Shown here piece by piece: positions 35,006 to 47,368 of a stretch of 64,000 bases of DNA. Within the stretch, counting starts at the first letter, position 1. Each line of letters opens with the position of its first letter. Origin of the DNA: Panagrolaimus kolymaensis (lineage: Eukaryota > Nematoda > Chromadorea > Rhabditida > Panagrolaimidae); assembly GCA_028622995.1 (NCBI GenBank), contig JAJQJQ010000047.1:310001-374000 (forward strand), in the 5' to 3' direction. Under the pieces are notes generated by a model. The model was not told the DNA's origin, made no database searches, and saw only the letters and a program-made list of their open reading frames with translations. A program made the translations under genes and the position numbers.

Positions 35006-38000
35006 TTATCAACCGGAAAAACAAAGACTTTTAAAAAAATTTAAGGAAAAAAGTTATTTTGCTTGTTTTTACAAAAAAGCTATGTATTTCGGCAAACATT
35101 AATAATCTCGTCTCGCAAAAATCGCAAAAAATTGAGAGTGTAAATAATTATTATAATATTTTTTAAAAGGTTAATGAAGAACTCCTAAAACGGAAGCATA
35201 AACAACAAGAATAAACACTAAATGAAAGTGAATGAAAAGCAAGCCATAAAATTCAATTTGAGATAGAGAGGTAACTAACGAAGGTAAAAGTAGCAAAAAC
35301 AATAATAAACAACGAACGACAACCTGATTAACCGCGTCCGTAAGAGCCCTAAAGGCGGTGCTTGAAAATAAAATTAAGAGGGGTTTGTATAATTTCTATT
35401 TCCTTGCTATTTATAAAAATGGTGGTAATGCTCATCAAAAAAAAGATTCCCAGGTGTGTCTCTCTTTTTTTTTGCTAAATGATGCATTCAAAAATAAATT
35501 TTTTTTCATATTCATAAAAAAATCTTTGCCTTTAAAAAACTTTTATGAGGACTAAGAAAAAAAAGTGTCGGAGGAATTTGCACATGAAAAGACAGGGAAG
35601 CAATCGAAATACAAGAAAAATCTTTGGCATTGAAGAGGTCAAAAAGTGAAAAAAAGAAAAATGGTTTCCAAAACAATTGGCTGCTTTTTTGTTTTATGGG
35701 AAATAAAAAAATCAAATAAAATAAAACAAAAAAGTTTATTCTTCCCCGAAAATTTTTTTTCTGCTGCTTTTTTGATTTATGTTCAACTGGCAATTTTTTA
35801 ATCCTTTAATGAAATATCTATCTCTATCTCTCAAAAAAGACAAAAAAGTGGTATAACTTTTTTTGATTCTTTGAATGGGTTTGAAAAAGAAAGGAAAGAG
35901 ACAAATAGCCATCTCAAAATTAATGAATGAAAACGCAATAAAAATAAAATATAAAAATTTTTTTTAATAATATTAATAAAATCGCGCGATTGGGATGACT
36001 ATGTAATCTTCTTCATTTTTACTCCCTCGCCTGCTTTTTTTAAATTGACCAACAACAAGTTTTTTTATGAAAAATTTTATTCAGATTAAAAAGCGTAAAA
36101 AAATTTAAAAAAGAAATGAAAGACCATAAAATGGATAAATTATTTTTTGGCAAAAAAGCAGGCGATAGTGAATAGAGAAAATCATATTGTTTTTGGTGCA
36201 AAAAAAGAAAAATGCTTGGAACAATTTATCTGTGTTTCATTACGCAATAAACGAGACTTAATTGAAGAGAGAGCGAGAAAATGAAAAAATGAGGAAAAGG
36301 AAACCAATCAACCTCAAAAATAGATTGGTTGCATGCACAAAAAAAAATTGGTAGAAAACCATCGTTTGAAAAATGACCTTTTAGTAGCTTGACTCATGGT
36401 GGCGTGCATGATTGTAAATCATTTTAATGCAATCTATCATTTAATTTTTCTACCGCAAGAAGCCAAAAAAAACCATAATCTCTCTCGGCTAAAAAAAATA
36501 AATCGGATACTTGTTACTTTTTTTTCAATACTCCCAAAAAAAAGCAATCTGCCCTCAAAATTAAAGCCAATTAGTTGTTTAAAAAAAATCGGATGGATCA
36601 AAAACATATGCCGCCAACTGACGACAGCAGTGAATGCAGCTAACTTTGACGACAACCGAAGAAGAAAAAAAAACCACTGTGTCAAAATTATTATTTATTA
36701 TTTTAAAGCATTGACCATATGTTTTAGGTTTTCTTTTTTTGGGGCGTCGCGGCATGTTTTTTTTCATTTGTTGCAGCAATAAAAACAAAAGGGCAAAGAA
36801 GTCAAAAAAAAAATAGACATGAGAAGATACGAAAGAAAAACAAAAAACAATGAAAGTGAGTGGACGTCCGAGAATAACTCCTTGTATTGACTCGAAACTA
36901 ACTAACTCTTTCTTTTCTCTCTCCTTTATTTGCCGCTCGCTCAAGAAAAGAAAAAAGAGTTAATCAATCATAAAAAAAATATGGAGAGAGTTAAAAAAAA
37001 GAAGAAAGGGCAAAGTCAACGGCGGGCGGCGGCAACTGATCACTTTCTCAAAGGACACAAAGGATAAATATTAAAATAAACTAAGTGACAAATAACAAGA
37101 AAAAAAGAAGATGAGATGAGAAGAGATCCCTTTGGGACATGGTCGGTCATCATCACGACATGATACCTTCTTGCACCACAGAAGAAGAAAAAAAATATAT
37201 ATAAAAAATATCAAAAGTCGTCGGCACTTTTTTTACCTTTTTTGTCAAAAAATGGAAAAAAAGTAAGAAAAAAACAGAAGTGTGCCTTTTGGGATGGGAA
37301 CAGAGAGACGATGAAGCTCATTAGTTAATAAGTTCGGAGTGGGCCTTCAAGGAATACTTCAAAAAAAGAATATTAATGAATGAGAAAGTTTTCCAACAAA
37401 AATGAATAACCGAAACTTTTTTTTCTTTAAAAAAGGCAAAAAGAAAAGTGTGGCCGCCAGATTTTCCCAAATCCCATAAATTATATAAAGAAAAGTCATT
37501 AAAAAAAGTTTTTTTTTGAATAATTTAGTGGTTTTGAGACTTTGAATCTTTTATGGCCAAAAAAAATTAAAAATTTTGCTTTCAATAACTAATTTTCTTT
37601 CATTTTTGAATGATTTTTGAAGACATGAAAGCAAAAAAAAGCAAGGATGAAACAGTCGTTGTCGTTGTTCATCACCAACAACAGTCAGTCATAGCCTCCA
37701 CCATCATCAAAAAGAATATATAACTCGTTCGAAAAATAATAAAAAAATAATTCATAATCTCTTTTTTTCGACGCCGCCGCCACAGTTGCAGTCACTGTCT
37801 TCGTCGCCCAGAGGGGTGAAAAAGAAAAGAAGGGTGCGCATAAGCTAATTGCAATAAAGTTCAGTAGTTAGTGGGCTACTTTTTTATTTTATTTTTTCCT
37901 CGAAAAAAAAATTCTTTTTCTTTTTCTCCTTTATGGATAATGAAAAAGTAAGTAAGTTAAGTATATAAATGAATGAAAAACAGTTTCACACAATTCAAAA

Positions 38001-39072
38001 AAATAAAAGGATGAAAAAATGAGAAAAAAAGTTTGAGGGTTAATAATTTTTATATTTTTATTTGTTTTATCTTTTTGGAAGAAATTGAGCTGAATAAAAA
38101 TTTTTAAATAATAACTAATTATATATAAATATAATAGTAAAGTAAAATGAAACCAAAAAATCATACAGCTGTTGATGAATGAAACAAAAACAAATTTTTG
38201 AAATTTGCGCCAAAAAAAAAGAAAGAAGAATCCAAAAAGATTAAAGCCTTCTTTCTTTCCTTCTCGATGGCCAACAACGATGGATGACTAAATTTCTTTC
38301 ATCTGTCAACATTTTGTTGAAGATTTTGGCCAACAAAAAAATGAGAAGAAGATGAGTCGAAAAAGACTTTTCTTGCTTTTTATCTTATCCACTTTTTCGA
38401 TCAGCTTTGGATAAATGTCATGAAAGCTTTAACTCAAACCAAAAACTGTTGCCTTTTTTTATTGTTGAACAAGAAAAATAGAAACGCGAGATTAAATGAA
38501 AGTGAGCCACAGATATTGTTTTTTGCCGAAAAAAATAAATAAAATGCAAGCTGTTGTTGTTGTGATGCTTCAAAAAATAAAAAGTATGTACATAAACGAG
38601 AATTGATGAAGACAGGAAAAAAAAAATAACAGAAAATAAAGAAAAAAGAAACTTCTTCGGCGGTGGTGAAAAAAAGATAATCTGATGGTCAAATTTTGTC
38701 GATGTTGTTGTTGAGTGTGGCTTTTTCACGACCAATAACAATGATGATGCATCAGAAAAAAAGAAAAGCTTTTTTTAAAGCCCTCAGTCAAACAAAAATA
38801 AAAATAAGGAAAAAATCAGCTTGGATCGATGGATACAGGAATGAAGAAAAAAATGTGTGAAAAAAACTAAACTCAAATTAAAATCGTTAGTTTTTTGCAG
38901 AAATTTTTTTCCTTTCTTTGTTATGGTGTTTTTTATGAATACTTGTAACTTTTTCATTGTCGTCTACTACCTTTGCTTTAAAAAAAAGGGAAACCCAATT
39001 AAAAAATAAATTTTAAAAAAGTTTGAAAACAAAAATGAAGGATAAATTTTTTTATAAAAGCACACGACTTAC
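35006..39072. other. Teneurin region between long- and short-form exons, 4.1 kb
   Basis: It should hold the promoter of the short form just right of 35005 on the minus strand. GC-richer islands at 37018-37035 (GGCGGGCGGCGGC) and 37770-37805 stand out from the AT background. No coding exon was found, although one would be needed if the long form uses an extra exon. Confidence 0.45.
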
Positions 39073-42000
39073 ATGAATGTGGAATAAAATATGATCCAGT
39101 TGTAGGATTTTGCTTGAGAAGTTGATGCTCTTCTTGATGAAATGATGGTGATTGACGATAGGAATTTCCATTATTATTTCTCATGGTATTATTTATTAAT
39201 GGATTCATTTCAGGCGCATATGGCAAATTTGATATCAATGCTGATCTTTCTGTAAAATAAAAAAATATTTTAGTAAAAAACGGCAAAAATGAATGAGAAG
39301 TAAATTTTTTAGTGACTCTTAAAACACTAATAATTTTTTATTGCCAGCTGAGAAAATAAAAATACGGACAAGAAAAGACAAAAGTTTATGTTTATAATTT
39401 TTGCTGTTCATTTTCATCCTTTTTTTTGGTCTTAAAAACTTAATAAGCAATTTGCCATCATTCGAAAAATATAATGACATTACGCAATATAACAATTGTG
39501 TCTTTCTTGTCCGCGCGCAAAAAGAAAAAAGAAAAATAGTTTTTATAAACATAAACCATGGTTTCAATCTTCAGCAGCGAAAAAAAGAAAAGGGTGCAAT
39601 TTGGCGCCCTTCTTTCTTCCTTTCATTTTTTTCAATATCGTATTGTTCAAAAAAAGTATGAAAGTCACGCCGTAGAAAAGCAAGAGTAAGAAAGAAAAAA
39701 TAAGCTAATTTTAGAAAAAGCAAAAAAATATTTTAATATATATTATTAGTTTCTTGGCTTTTTTCTTTCTTCATAATATTGTTATAGTTTTTTTTCTCCA
39801 AAAATAAATATAAAAAAATTGGAAAGAAAATGCCAAAAAATAATAATACACGGAAATATATGTATGAGAAACATGCTTTCTTGTAATCAAATAGGCGTGA
39901 AAGGAAAATGTCCTTGAGGGAAAATAGTAGCCAGTCAGCCCATCAAAAAAAAATTTCGAACATGTTTTCCCTTTCTTTTCCCATTTCCATGCCTGTTTTT
40001 GTTACCTTTCAAAACTACAAAACCCCTTATTTAAAAAAATTGTTATATAAAACAATAAAAATTGAAAAATTGGTAATTTTACGCAGTAGGTGTTCCATGC
40101 CAGGAAACAAGAAAAAAATAAATAATAGTGTTCCTTTTTTCCTTTGAGGCAACTAAAACAATCCAAAAAAAGAAATCCAGGAAATGGGTTTTTATTTTTA
40201 GTTTTGAGTTTTAAGTTATAAGTTTACCTTCTCTATTTCCAGCTATTCCATTATTTCGAATAACTGAATTAATTGCATGTCGATCAGGAGTTTCATATTG
40301 TGAATCATCTTCTTCTTCTTCATCCTCCGTGGCTAAAGTGGATAAAGGATCAGTGCTTTGAGGAGAATTTGGAGATTCAAATGGTGGAGGTGGAGGCTGG
40401 AAATGTGGTGGCAATGGAGTCCTCATATTGCCGCCGCCAGAAGGTGTTGAAGCTCGAAGAAATTCTGGAAAATATTAAAAAAAATTAAAAACGCGATATT
40501 GTTATTTTAGATATTTTTAGAAGCTAAAGAGAAAAAAAATTGAGACAGAAAAAATAACTCTTCTTTTGTTTCATTTTTCAAATTTTTTTATTTTTCACGA
40601 AAAAATAGACCCAAATAATAATAATAAAAAATTTAGAAAAAAAAAGAAAAGAAAAAAAAATGAAGTCAAGTTTAGAATACCAATGAGAGTGCCAGCACTG
40701 CTACTTTTGCCATGAGCCACCAGTTCATTCCCATATGGGGCATCGAAGCGTCGAAGCATATTTCTTTTTATTTTTATTACTGCTGCCAGCCGCAAAGCTA
40801 ATAATAAATAACCGGTGTGTTAAGAGACTTTTATTAAGCAACAAAAAATAGAATATTTTTCATAGTTTTTTTCTTTTTCTTCAGCTTTCTTGAAAAATAA
40901 AAATAAATCTGTTGATTCAAACAAAATAAATTTTATTTTTTACAAACAACTGCAGAAAAAACTTTTTTTTGTTGCTATTTTTCTTAATAAAAATAAATCG
41001 AATCGACAAATCGAAAAAAAGCTTAATCTTCCGTTTTCCTTTTTTTATTTTCAATGTTTTTGGCTTGTCGGCTGTGGTTTTATTTTTGGATGGATTGGAT
41101 TTGAGGCGGATCTATCTATCTAATGTTGTTGTTGTTTTCCTCTCTTTATATTTTTATTTTTATTGGGATGGAAGACCCCGGAAGGAAGGAACAGCAGCAG
41201 CAATCCCAGCAACAACAAAAAAATCGAACAGGAGAGACAAGAAATAAAAAAAAATAGATTGGCATTTTTATTTTTGAGGCAAACAACAAATAAAAGAAAA
41301 AAAATCCAAGATGTGATCGAAAAAAAACTTTTCTTATTTATTTATTTTTTTGATACTGCTGTTGCTCACTCACATTCAGTCAGTTCTGTTCAGAAAGTTG
41401 TAATAAATTACATACGAAGATATGGAGAATTGCCTGGTAGCAGTCGCTGGATCAGATTGATCCTTAAAAAATAAAATGTGTGAAAAAAAGAAGGAAAAAG
41501 ATGGCAACGGTCATTTATTTTTTTGGGAAGGGGTGAAAAAAAATGAAAAAGCAGACGCCACGCCACCTGAGAGAGTAACAGATGAAGAAAAAAATCGAAG
41601 CAAGAAAAAAATAAAACTTGGCTTTTTTGTGAACTCAAAAATGCTTTAACTCTATAGAATAAAATTTCTTGATGATGAAAAAAAGAAAGTAAAATTCTTT
41701 GATGAGCTTGAAAATTGAAAATAAAAATTATGCAAATCAAAAACTTGCAAAATGAAAGCGGAAAGAGGAAAAAGGAAAAATTTTTCAAGTCAAGCACTTT
41801 TTTCTTCTTCAAAGTGCTCCTTTTTGGTGGTCAAAAAATCAAAAAGCAAAAAAGAAAAAAAGGAGGAAGGTTATAAAATTCATTTCGCGCCAAATTGATG
41901 GAAGCTATATTCTGTGTTAATACCTTAAACTTACATAAGGGTTAAAAAAAACTCTAGGTCGAGTATCAAAAAAAGAAGAAAGAAGATAAGAGAATAAATT

Positions 42001-42413
42001 TTTTTTTGGGGCTACTGGTGGCTGATGCTACCTATCGATGACTAAGAGAAGAGAAGGTCGTGAATGGTATCTGGCTTTTTGTTATGTGAACGACAGCAAC
42101 AAAAAAAAGAAAGAAATTGTTGTTATTGTTTTGTTTTATTTTGCAGGTACTATAATAATTAATTTTCTAACCTTCTTCCTTCCCGAAAAAAATAATAATG
42201 AAAATGAAAATGATACAAATAAAAAAAAAGTGTGAATTGAAGCGGAAAGAATGAATGAAAACAATCCAAAAATTACAATAACCTCAACAATAAAAATAGA
42301 AATATTGCCAAAAAAAATCAAAAACAAATTTACATACCTTCTGAGTTTAAAATTGGACGTGAATTAATGTGATTATTATTATATCGTAAAGTGCCGTCGC
42401 CGCCTTCTGTCAT
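39073..42413 (-). CDS. ten-1: Teneurin upstream intracellular exons (long form)
   Basis: Four further minus-strand exons lie 4-7 kb upstream: 42413-42338 (ATG, MTEGGDGTLRYNNNH…), 40797-40681 (ALRLAAVIKIKR…GTLI), 40464-40228 (proline-rich, LPPHFQPPPPPFE, then an acidic EDEEEEDD run) and 39249-39073 (ERSALISNLPYAPEMN…FIPHS). Every junction is phase 1 and joins cleanly. Proline-rich and acidic stretches are typical of a teneurin cytoplasmic domain. C. elegans ten-1 is known to make two proteins differing in the cytoplasmic domain from two promoters, and this layout matches. The link to the common exons is unresolved: the last donor is phase 1, while the exon at 30704 needs phase 2. A CTAG acceptor inside the 35005-34572 exon (exon start 34857) would fit the phase but has a weak pyrimidine tract. 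Confidence 0.8.
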
Positions 42414-44500
42414 CCTATAAAAGCCAAATGAATGAATCATTAAAAAAATTAATTTGTCTCAAAGACACGCTTGCACCTTTTTCGAGAAAAAAAGTTGCCA
42501 AAAAACTTTAAACTAAAACTTACTGATTGTATAAAAAAATTTTAGAAGCAGATGATGAAGAAAATAAATTTATTAGTTAATAAAAAAATGGATCGATGTC
42601 GAAAAAATGGGAGCAATAATTCTTACGGTCAATTGATATTATTGCTTCATCAAAAAAATTCTTCCACAAAAAAAGATTTTTTTCTTCACTTTTTTGGTGG
42701 CTTTGATATTGAATAAAAATTTGTTTTACGCTTGACCACTAAAAAATGTGTTTTTCAGAGGTGAGAAAAAGAAAGAAATAAAAAAAGGAAATATGATTTA
42801 AAAGCCACCAAAAAAGCGTATAATAAAATATATAATATAATATAGAGAAAGAAAGAAAAAAGTCATAAAACGCGCAAGAAAAAAAATTTATATATATAAA
42901 AAGTTTAGTCGAATCGAAAAATATATTTATGTATAAAAAAAGTTTAACGCCTTTTAACCAAATTTCTTTCCGGTGTCATTGGATTCGCCTTCTAAAATTT
43001 TTATGGTATAAAAAAAATTTATATAACGGAAAAGGACTTTTATTTTTTTGAATTTTTTAACTTCTTTTTTTGTTGGAAGAATAGAGAAATAAATCCAAAC
43101 ACTACCGGAAGCCGACAAAGTTATATATAAAAATAAATAAAAGTTGCGCATCACCTGGGTGTGAAGAGACCCAATCTCCTGGGATGCCATCTTTAGATCT
43201 TTCGTCAATAGTTAGTTTTATTAAAAGGAAAAAATGAGTCAACTAAAAAAAAGATAGGTACACAAAGTGCCAAGTTTTTTTTCTTCTTTTGCATATTGAG
43301 GGTAGTATAAAAAAACCTAAGTATCTAAGTATACTTTTGCTGATGAGAAAATAAAAATGAAAGAAGGAAGGAAAAAAAAGGAGGGCATAAAAATAAAAAA
43401 TATAATATAAAAAAAACGGCTTAAACAAATATTTGTCTACTATGGCAAGAGCATCAGATTGACTGATCTCATTCTTTCTCTCACTTTTTTTTCTCTCTTT
43501 GGCACTTTATCGTTTTTGGTCGAAAGAAAAAAAAGTTTCTTTGCCAAAATGACCTGCTTTTTTTTCTTCATTGCGCGTTCGAGAGAGGTTGTAAAGTGCC
43601 AAAAATCACAAATCTCTGTTTCTGTTGTTTTTTTAAGAGATACTTTTTTTGAAAGAGCGAGAAAGCAAAAAAAGGAAACACTAAAAACACTAATTTTTTG
43701 CTTAACTAATTTTTATTTCTATGTTTTTTTTAGTTTACTTCGTTAAGGGCTTTATTGACTTTTTTTCATCAAATTAAAAAAAAGAAAAGATAAAGCATTT
43801 TTGCCGAAATAAAAAAAAGAAGAAAAAGAAAAAAAGATGGGTGATTAAAGGCGAAGATAAAAAATAAAAATAAAAATATGTACAAACATTCGTTTAGTAA
43901 AATAAATTTTTGGTTGGATTGGATGGATGTAAGAAAATAAAAAAAAAGCGATTTCATCGACGACGACAAAAACGACAAAAATGATGACTTGCAAAAAATA
44001 AAATAAAAGATAGCTAAACTAAGTATTTTTATTTTATTTTTATTTTGTGTCATTGCATTGCTTGCATTATTTGTGTTGGATTTTGTTGTTGACTCATCAA
44101 CACATCAAATTGATCGACGACAATTAGGAGGATTTAGATATTGCCAACAGCAAAAATTTAGATAGATATAAAAAAGTTTGCTATCCTCAACTTTAAGATA
44201 AGCAAACGATAGACTGATAGAGAAATTAAAAAACGGAAATGCAAAAAAAAATTAATTTATCAAACATACTTTCTTTGACGCAGAAGAGGCAAATAAAAAA
44301 TATGTTAGGAACGGCAACGCTCTGAAACAATATCTTTTTCTTTTCTTTTTTCCAAATATAAAAAAAAGCTTTTTTTTTGTCGTCAGCTGGCTGGCTGCTT
44401 TCGTGTTTAAGTTAAAAAAATAAAAATATTTGCAATAGCAACAAAAAAAAAGAAATTAGTCAGTGCAGAGAGAAAGAAAAATAAAAAAAGATGGATAGAA
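42414..44500. other. Region upstream of teneurin
   Basis: Presumed 5' UTR and promoter of the long form. A TTTTATAG acceptor directly precedes the ATG at 42413, so an upstream non-coding exon or trans-splicing is likely. At 43190-43155 a short open piece (MASQEIGSLHTQ) ends at a good donor (CAG|GTGATG), but it does not join the next exon in frame. The rest is low-complexity DNA. Confidence 0.4.
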
Positions 44501-44529
44501 ATCACTGAAAAAAAAACCCTTATTTTTTG

Positions 44530-44660
44530 AGTGAAAAACCCTCATTCCATGGAGTATTCAGCAACTAATTTTTGCCCTAAAGGGCTCACCAACCCTCATT
44601 CCAAAGTGAGGGTTATACAACAGTTTTTTGAGGGTAAAACGCATGGAAAATGAGTGTTAA
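44530..44660. repeat. Small repeat cluster around AACCCTCATTCCA
   Basis: AACCCTCATTCCA occurs at about 44539 and 44590, followed by inverted pieces TGAGGGTTAT and TTTTTGAGGGTAAA within 130 bp. It looks like part of a foldback element; I could not find a partner end elsewhere in the window. Confidence 0.45.
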
Positions 44661-44851
44661 ACCTCTTTTTTTCGCCTTATCTCTCATTTGGATTAATGCT
44701 GTAAAAACCCCTAATATTGCTATAACCCTGCCATTTTTATACTATTCCCAGGGCATGGTACACACACTTCTCAAAACAAAAGTTAACTATAAAAGCATTA
44801 ATTTATCACAATATAAACAAAAACAAAACATAAAAATAACAAAAACAAGAC

Positions 44852-46715
44852 TTAAAAAAGTTGTGTGAGATTATTTGTTGTCGATTGAATAGCATTTTGC
44901 GAAGAGGGATCAAGAGAATCATCGATACGACGTCGTTTTGGAGTTGAAGGAGATTGAGATGTTTCATTGAACATATTTACCGAATGTTCTTCTTCACTTC
45001 TTCTTTGATTTTCATTTGCAAGATGTGTAGGCGATTGAAGTTCAAATTGCGTCGAGGCTTGAGAAGAAGATTGATTATGAGTTGCTGAAATTTAAATTTT
45101 ATGTAAAGAAAAAATAGTAAATACAAACCAAAAGGTCGATGAAGAACGTCAAAGAGTTGTTGGCGTGCAGGATTGTTGTTAGTCTTCATACCCATCAAAA
45201 GTTCAAAGAAGTAAGCTATAGGTCGAGTTTCTTTATCATACGCAAGATTAAAAACAAAGATAGTTTCCATGTAAGATTGAAGAGCATCGGCGAATGTTCC
45301 ATTGACCTAAAAACGAAAGTGAAAGTAAACATAAAATAAAAAACTTACTTGTAATGCTTCTTTACCAACAGCAATGTAGTATGTAGCTCTAGGAACAGTG
45401 CCGAGTGCAATGATAGCAGGAGAATTTATACCATGATTAGTGAGTTGAGTTAGACCATCATGATGACTGCTACTTCCCTGTAAAGTTGAATAAGTTTAAT
45501 AGCTTTAAATAAGTAGATAAAAAGGTACCATGCAATCAATAACAAGGCGGTTGTAATTACTTTCACTTCGTTTGGTTCCTTTCTTGATTAGTTCAGCAAG
45601 TAAACGACCACCATGATATTCTTTCATATCTTAATAATGAAAAGTGTTAACAATAAAGCACTAAGTAAATTTACCATAGTAAGTGAAGCTGGAACTTCAG
45701 AACAGTTTAGTTGCATTGCCGCTTGATTGAAAATTTCAGTAAGCATCTTACGGAAAACATGGTTGAGATGTGGTTGAAAGTTTCGCTTCTTTTTCATAAT
45801 CCACAGGAAATCATGATGAATCTAAAAGAAGCATAAATGATAAAAACGAGTAAGTAAAAGATTACCAAAGTGACATCACCCTTGATGTCGGGGATTTTTG
45901 AAATGACGTTTGAAACAAAAGCTTCACCTTGACGATTATTCACATAGCTTGGTTTTTTCCTTTCTTCTTGAATCCAAAGAGCTCGGGTAAAGCTAAAAGA
46001 GATAGTTTAATACTTTATTAACTAAAAAAAAGTATACCTTGACAATTGAAACTCGAGCCGCTTTCCTTCCACAGTAGTAGAGCTGTTTATTTGAGTAACA
46101 ATTTTGTCGATTGATTCGTCACAAAGTCGAGGCTTTAGTAAACTTACCTTTCCAGCATTCTTTGCTTCGTTGTATTTTCTTTGAGAAGTACGATCTACAG
46201 GTCCTCTGCCGTTTGATAATGATAGCTTGTTAAAGACGTCTGATGCAGTGAGCTTGTTGATGACATTGTTGATCTTGCGACGTTCGGTAGCAGGAAGTGA
46301 AAAGCTAAAGAAGTAATGCATGATCTAAACAAAATAACTTACTCGGGTGTAACAGCTTTGATGACTTCTTTAGCGAGTTGAGTGATTTTACTTTCTGCTG
46401 CTTCCTGTAGTGCTTCAATATGTTCACGAAAAACATAAACCGCAGTTCTTCCTAAATCTTTACCAAGAAAATGTTGATACACGTCCACCTATAACTTTAG
46501 TGTCAAGTTTTGAATATTTGTTTATAAAAATACTTACGTCGCCAAACATGATTGGTTTAGAAGATGAGTAGGTTCCATAGGCTTTGTCGATTGCTACGTT
46601 GTTTTCAAGAAAAAAAGAAGTTAGTCTTTCTGTTTTCGTGCAATTACCAAGAATTTTTAAAGATTTAGGAGCAGAAGCAAAATTATTTTTCGATGAAGGT
46701 TGAGAAGATGATGGC
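44852..46715 (-). CDS. Intron-rich nuclear-looking protein of unknown family, 5' end not found
   Basis: Minus-strand exons: about 46715-46538, 46488-46343, 46304-46038, 45992-45866, 45821-45675, 45629-45529, 45477-45349, 45306-45129 and 45084-44852. All junctions are GT-AG and in phase except 45675/45629, which is off by one and may mark a frameshift. The frame shows ordinary protein sequence, for example VDVYQHFLGKDLGRTAVYVF, ERRKINNVINKL, EYHGGRLLAELIKKGTKR and GSSSHHDGLTQLTNHG. The C-terminal 80 residues are Gln/Ser-rich with a PKRRRIDD nuclear-localisation-like motif. No ATG was found at the 5' end: a stop lies just upstream, and the frame enters at about 46715 without an obvious acceptor, so the gene may be 5'-truncated. 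I do not recognise a domain; it could come from a mobile element. Confidence 0.55.
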
Positions 46716-46820
46716 CAAATTTATTAAAATAAAATATGGAATTTCATTATCCAAAAAAGGGGAGTTGTCCATAGAAAATACACGGATGGCCAAATTTCTT
46801 GCAAAAAATGAAAAAACTTT

Positions 46821-46893
46821 CGATCTTGGCAGGATTCGAACCTACAATCTTCTGCTCCGTAGGCAGACGCGTTATCCATTGCGCCACAAGACC
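46821..46893 (-). tRNA. tRNA-Arg (anticodon ACG)
   Basis: 73-nt cloverleaf read on the minus strand: acceptor GGTCTTG pairs with CAAGATC (one G-U), the anticodon stem TCTGC/GCAGA encloses the loop CTACGGA with anticodon ACG, and the T arm holds GGTTCGAATCC. The internal B box GGTTCGAATCC is canonical. No intron. A T run follows the 3' end within about 5 nt (AAAGTTTTTTC), a Pol III terminator. The A at the first anticodon position would be read as inosine to decode CGU, CGC and CGA. Confidence 0.95.
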
Positions 46894-47368
46894 ACGAAGC
46901 TGACGAGTCCACAAAAAAACAAGAATAGGGACTACGCGATGACTGACTTCCTCGGGTGTAAGTGTTCAATAAATCGTTCCAAACAAATCATCTTTTTTAA
47001 ATGTAACACAAAAGTAGTATTGCCCATTCTGAGTTATAACAAAGCATCCACAAGTGCTTTGACCAAAAAAGAGTATCAAAGCTTTTGTAAAAACGAACTC
47101 AGTGAGAGCTAGTCATCCGTTCAGAAATGAAAGAGAAGAATTTTTATTGTACTAAGTTTTTAATTCAATTGTTATTCAAATTACATTTCATTGATAAGAT
47201 AAAAAAAGGTCTGTAAATGTTTTTTTATAAGTGTTTTTTTTCGCGTCAAAGAAAACTTATTAATTTAGTTTCTTTTCTTTTTTGTTGCTGCAATTTTTGA
47301 ACTTTTACTTATCTTTTTTGCGTTAAATTCATACATGGGCAAGTGTGGTGTCGAGATTTTTTTTCTAG

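Noticed and set aside
30744..44053. Many 60-130-codon frames on both strands in teneurin introns and upstream DNA
   Set aside because: Compositions dominated by Phe, Lys, Ser and Asn from A/T runs, no family motifs, no splice-phase continuity.
46693..47112. Plus-strand 139-codon frame across the tRNA
   Set aside because: It overlaps tRNA-Arg on the other strand and has no recognisable protein features.
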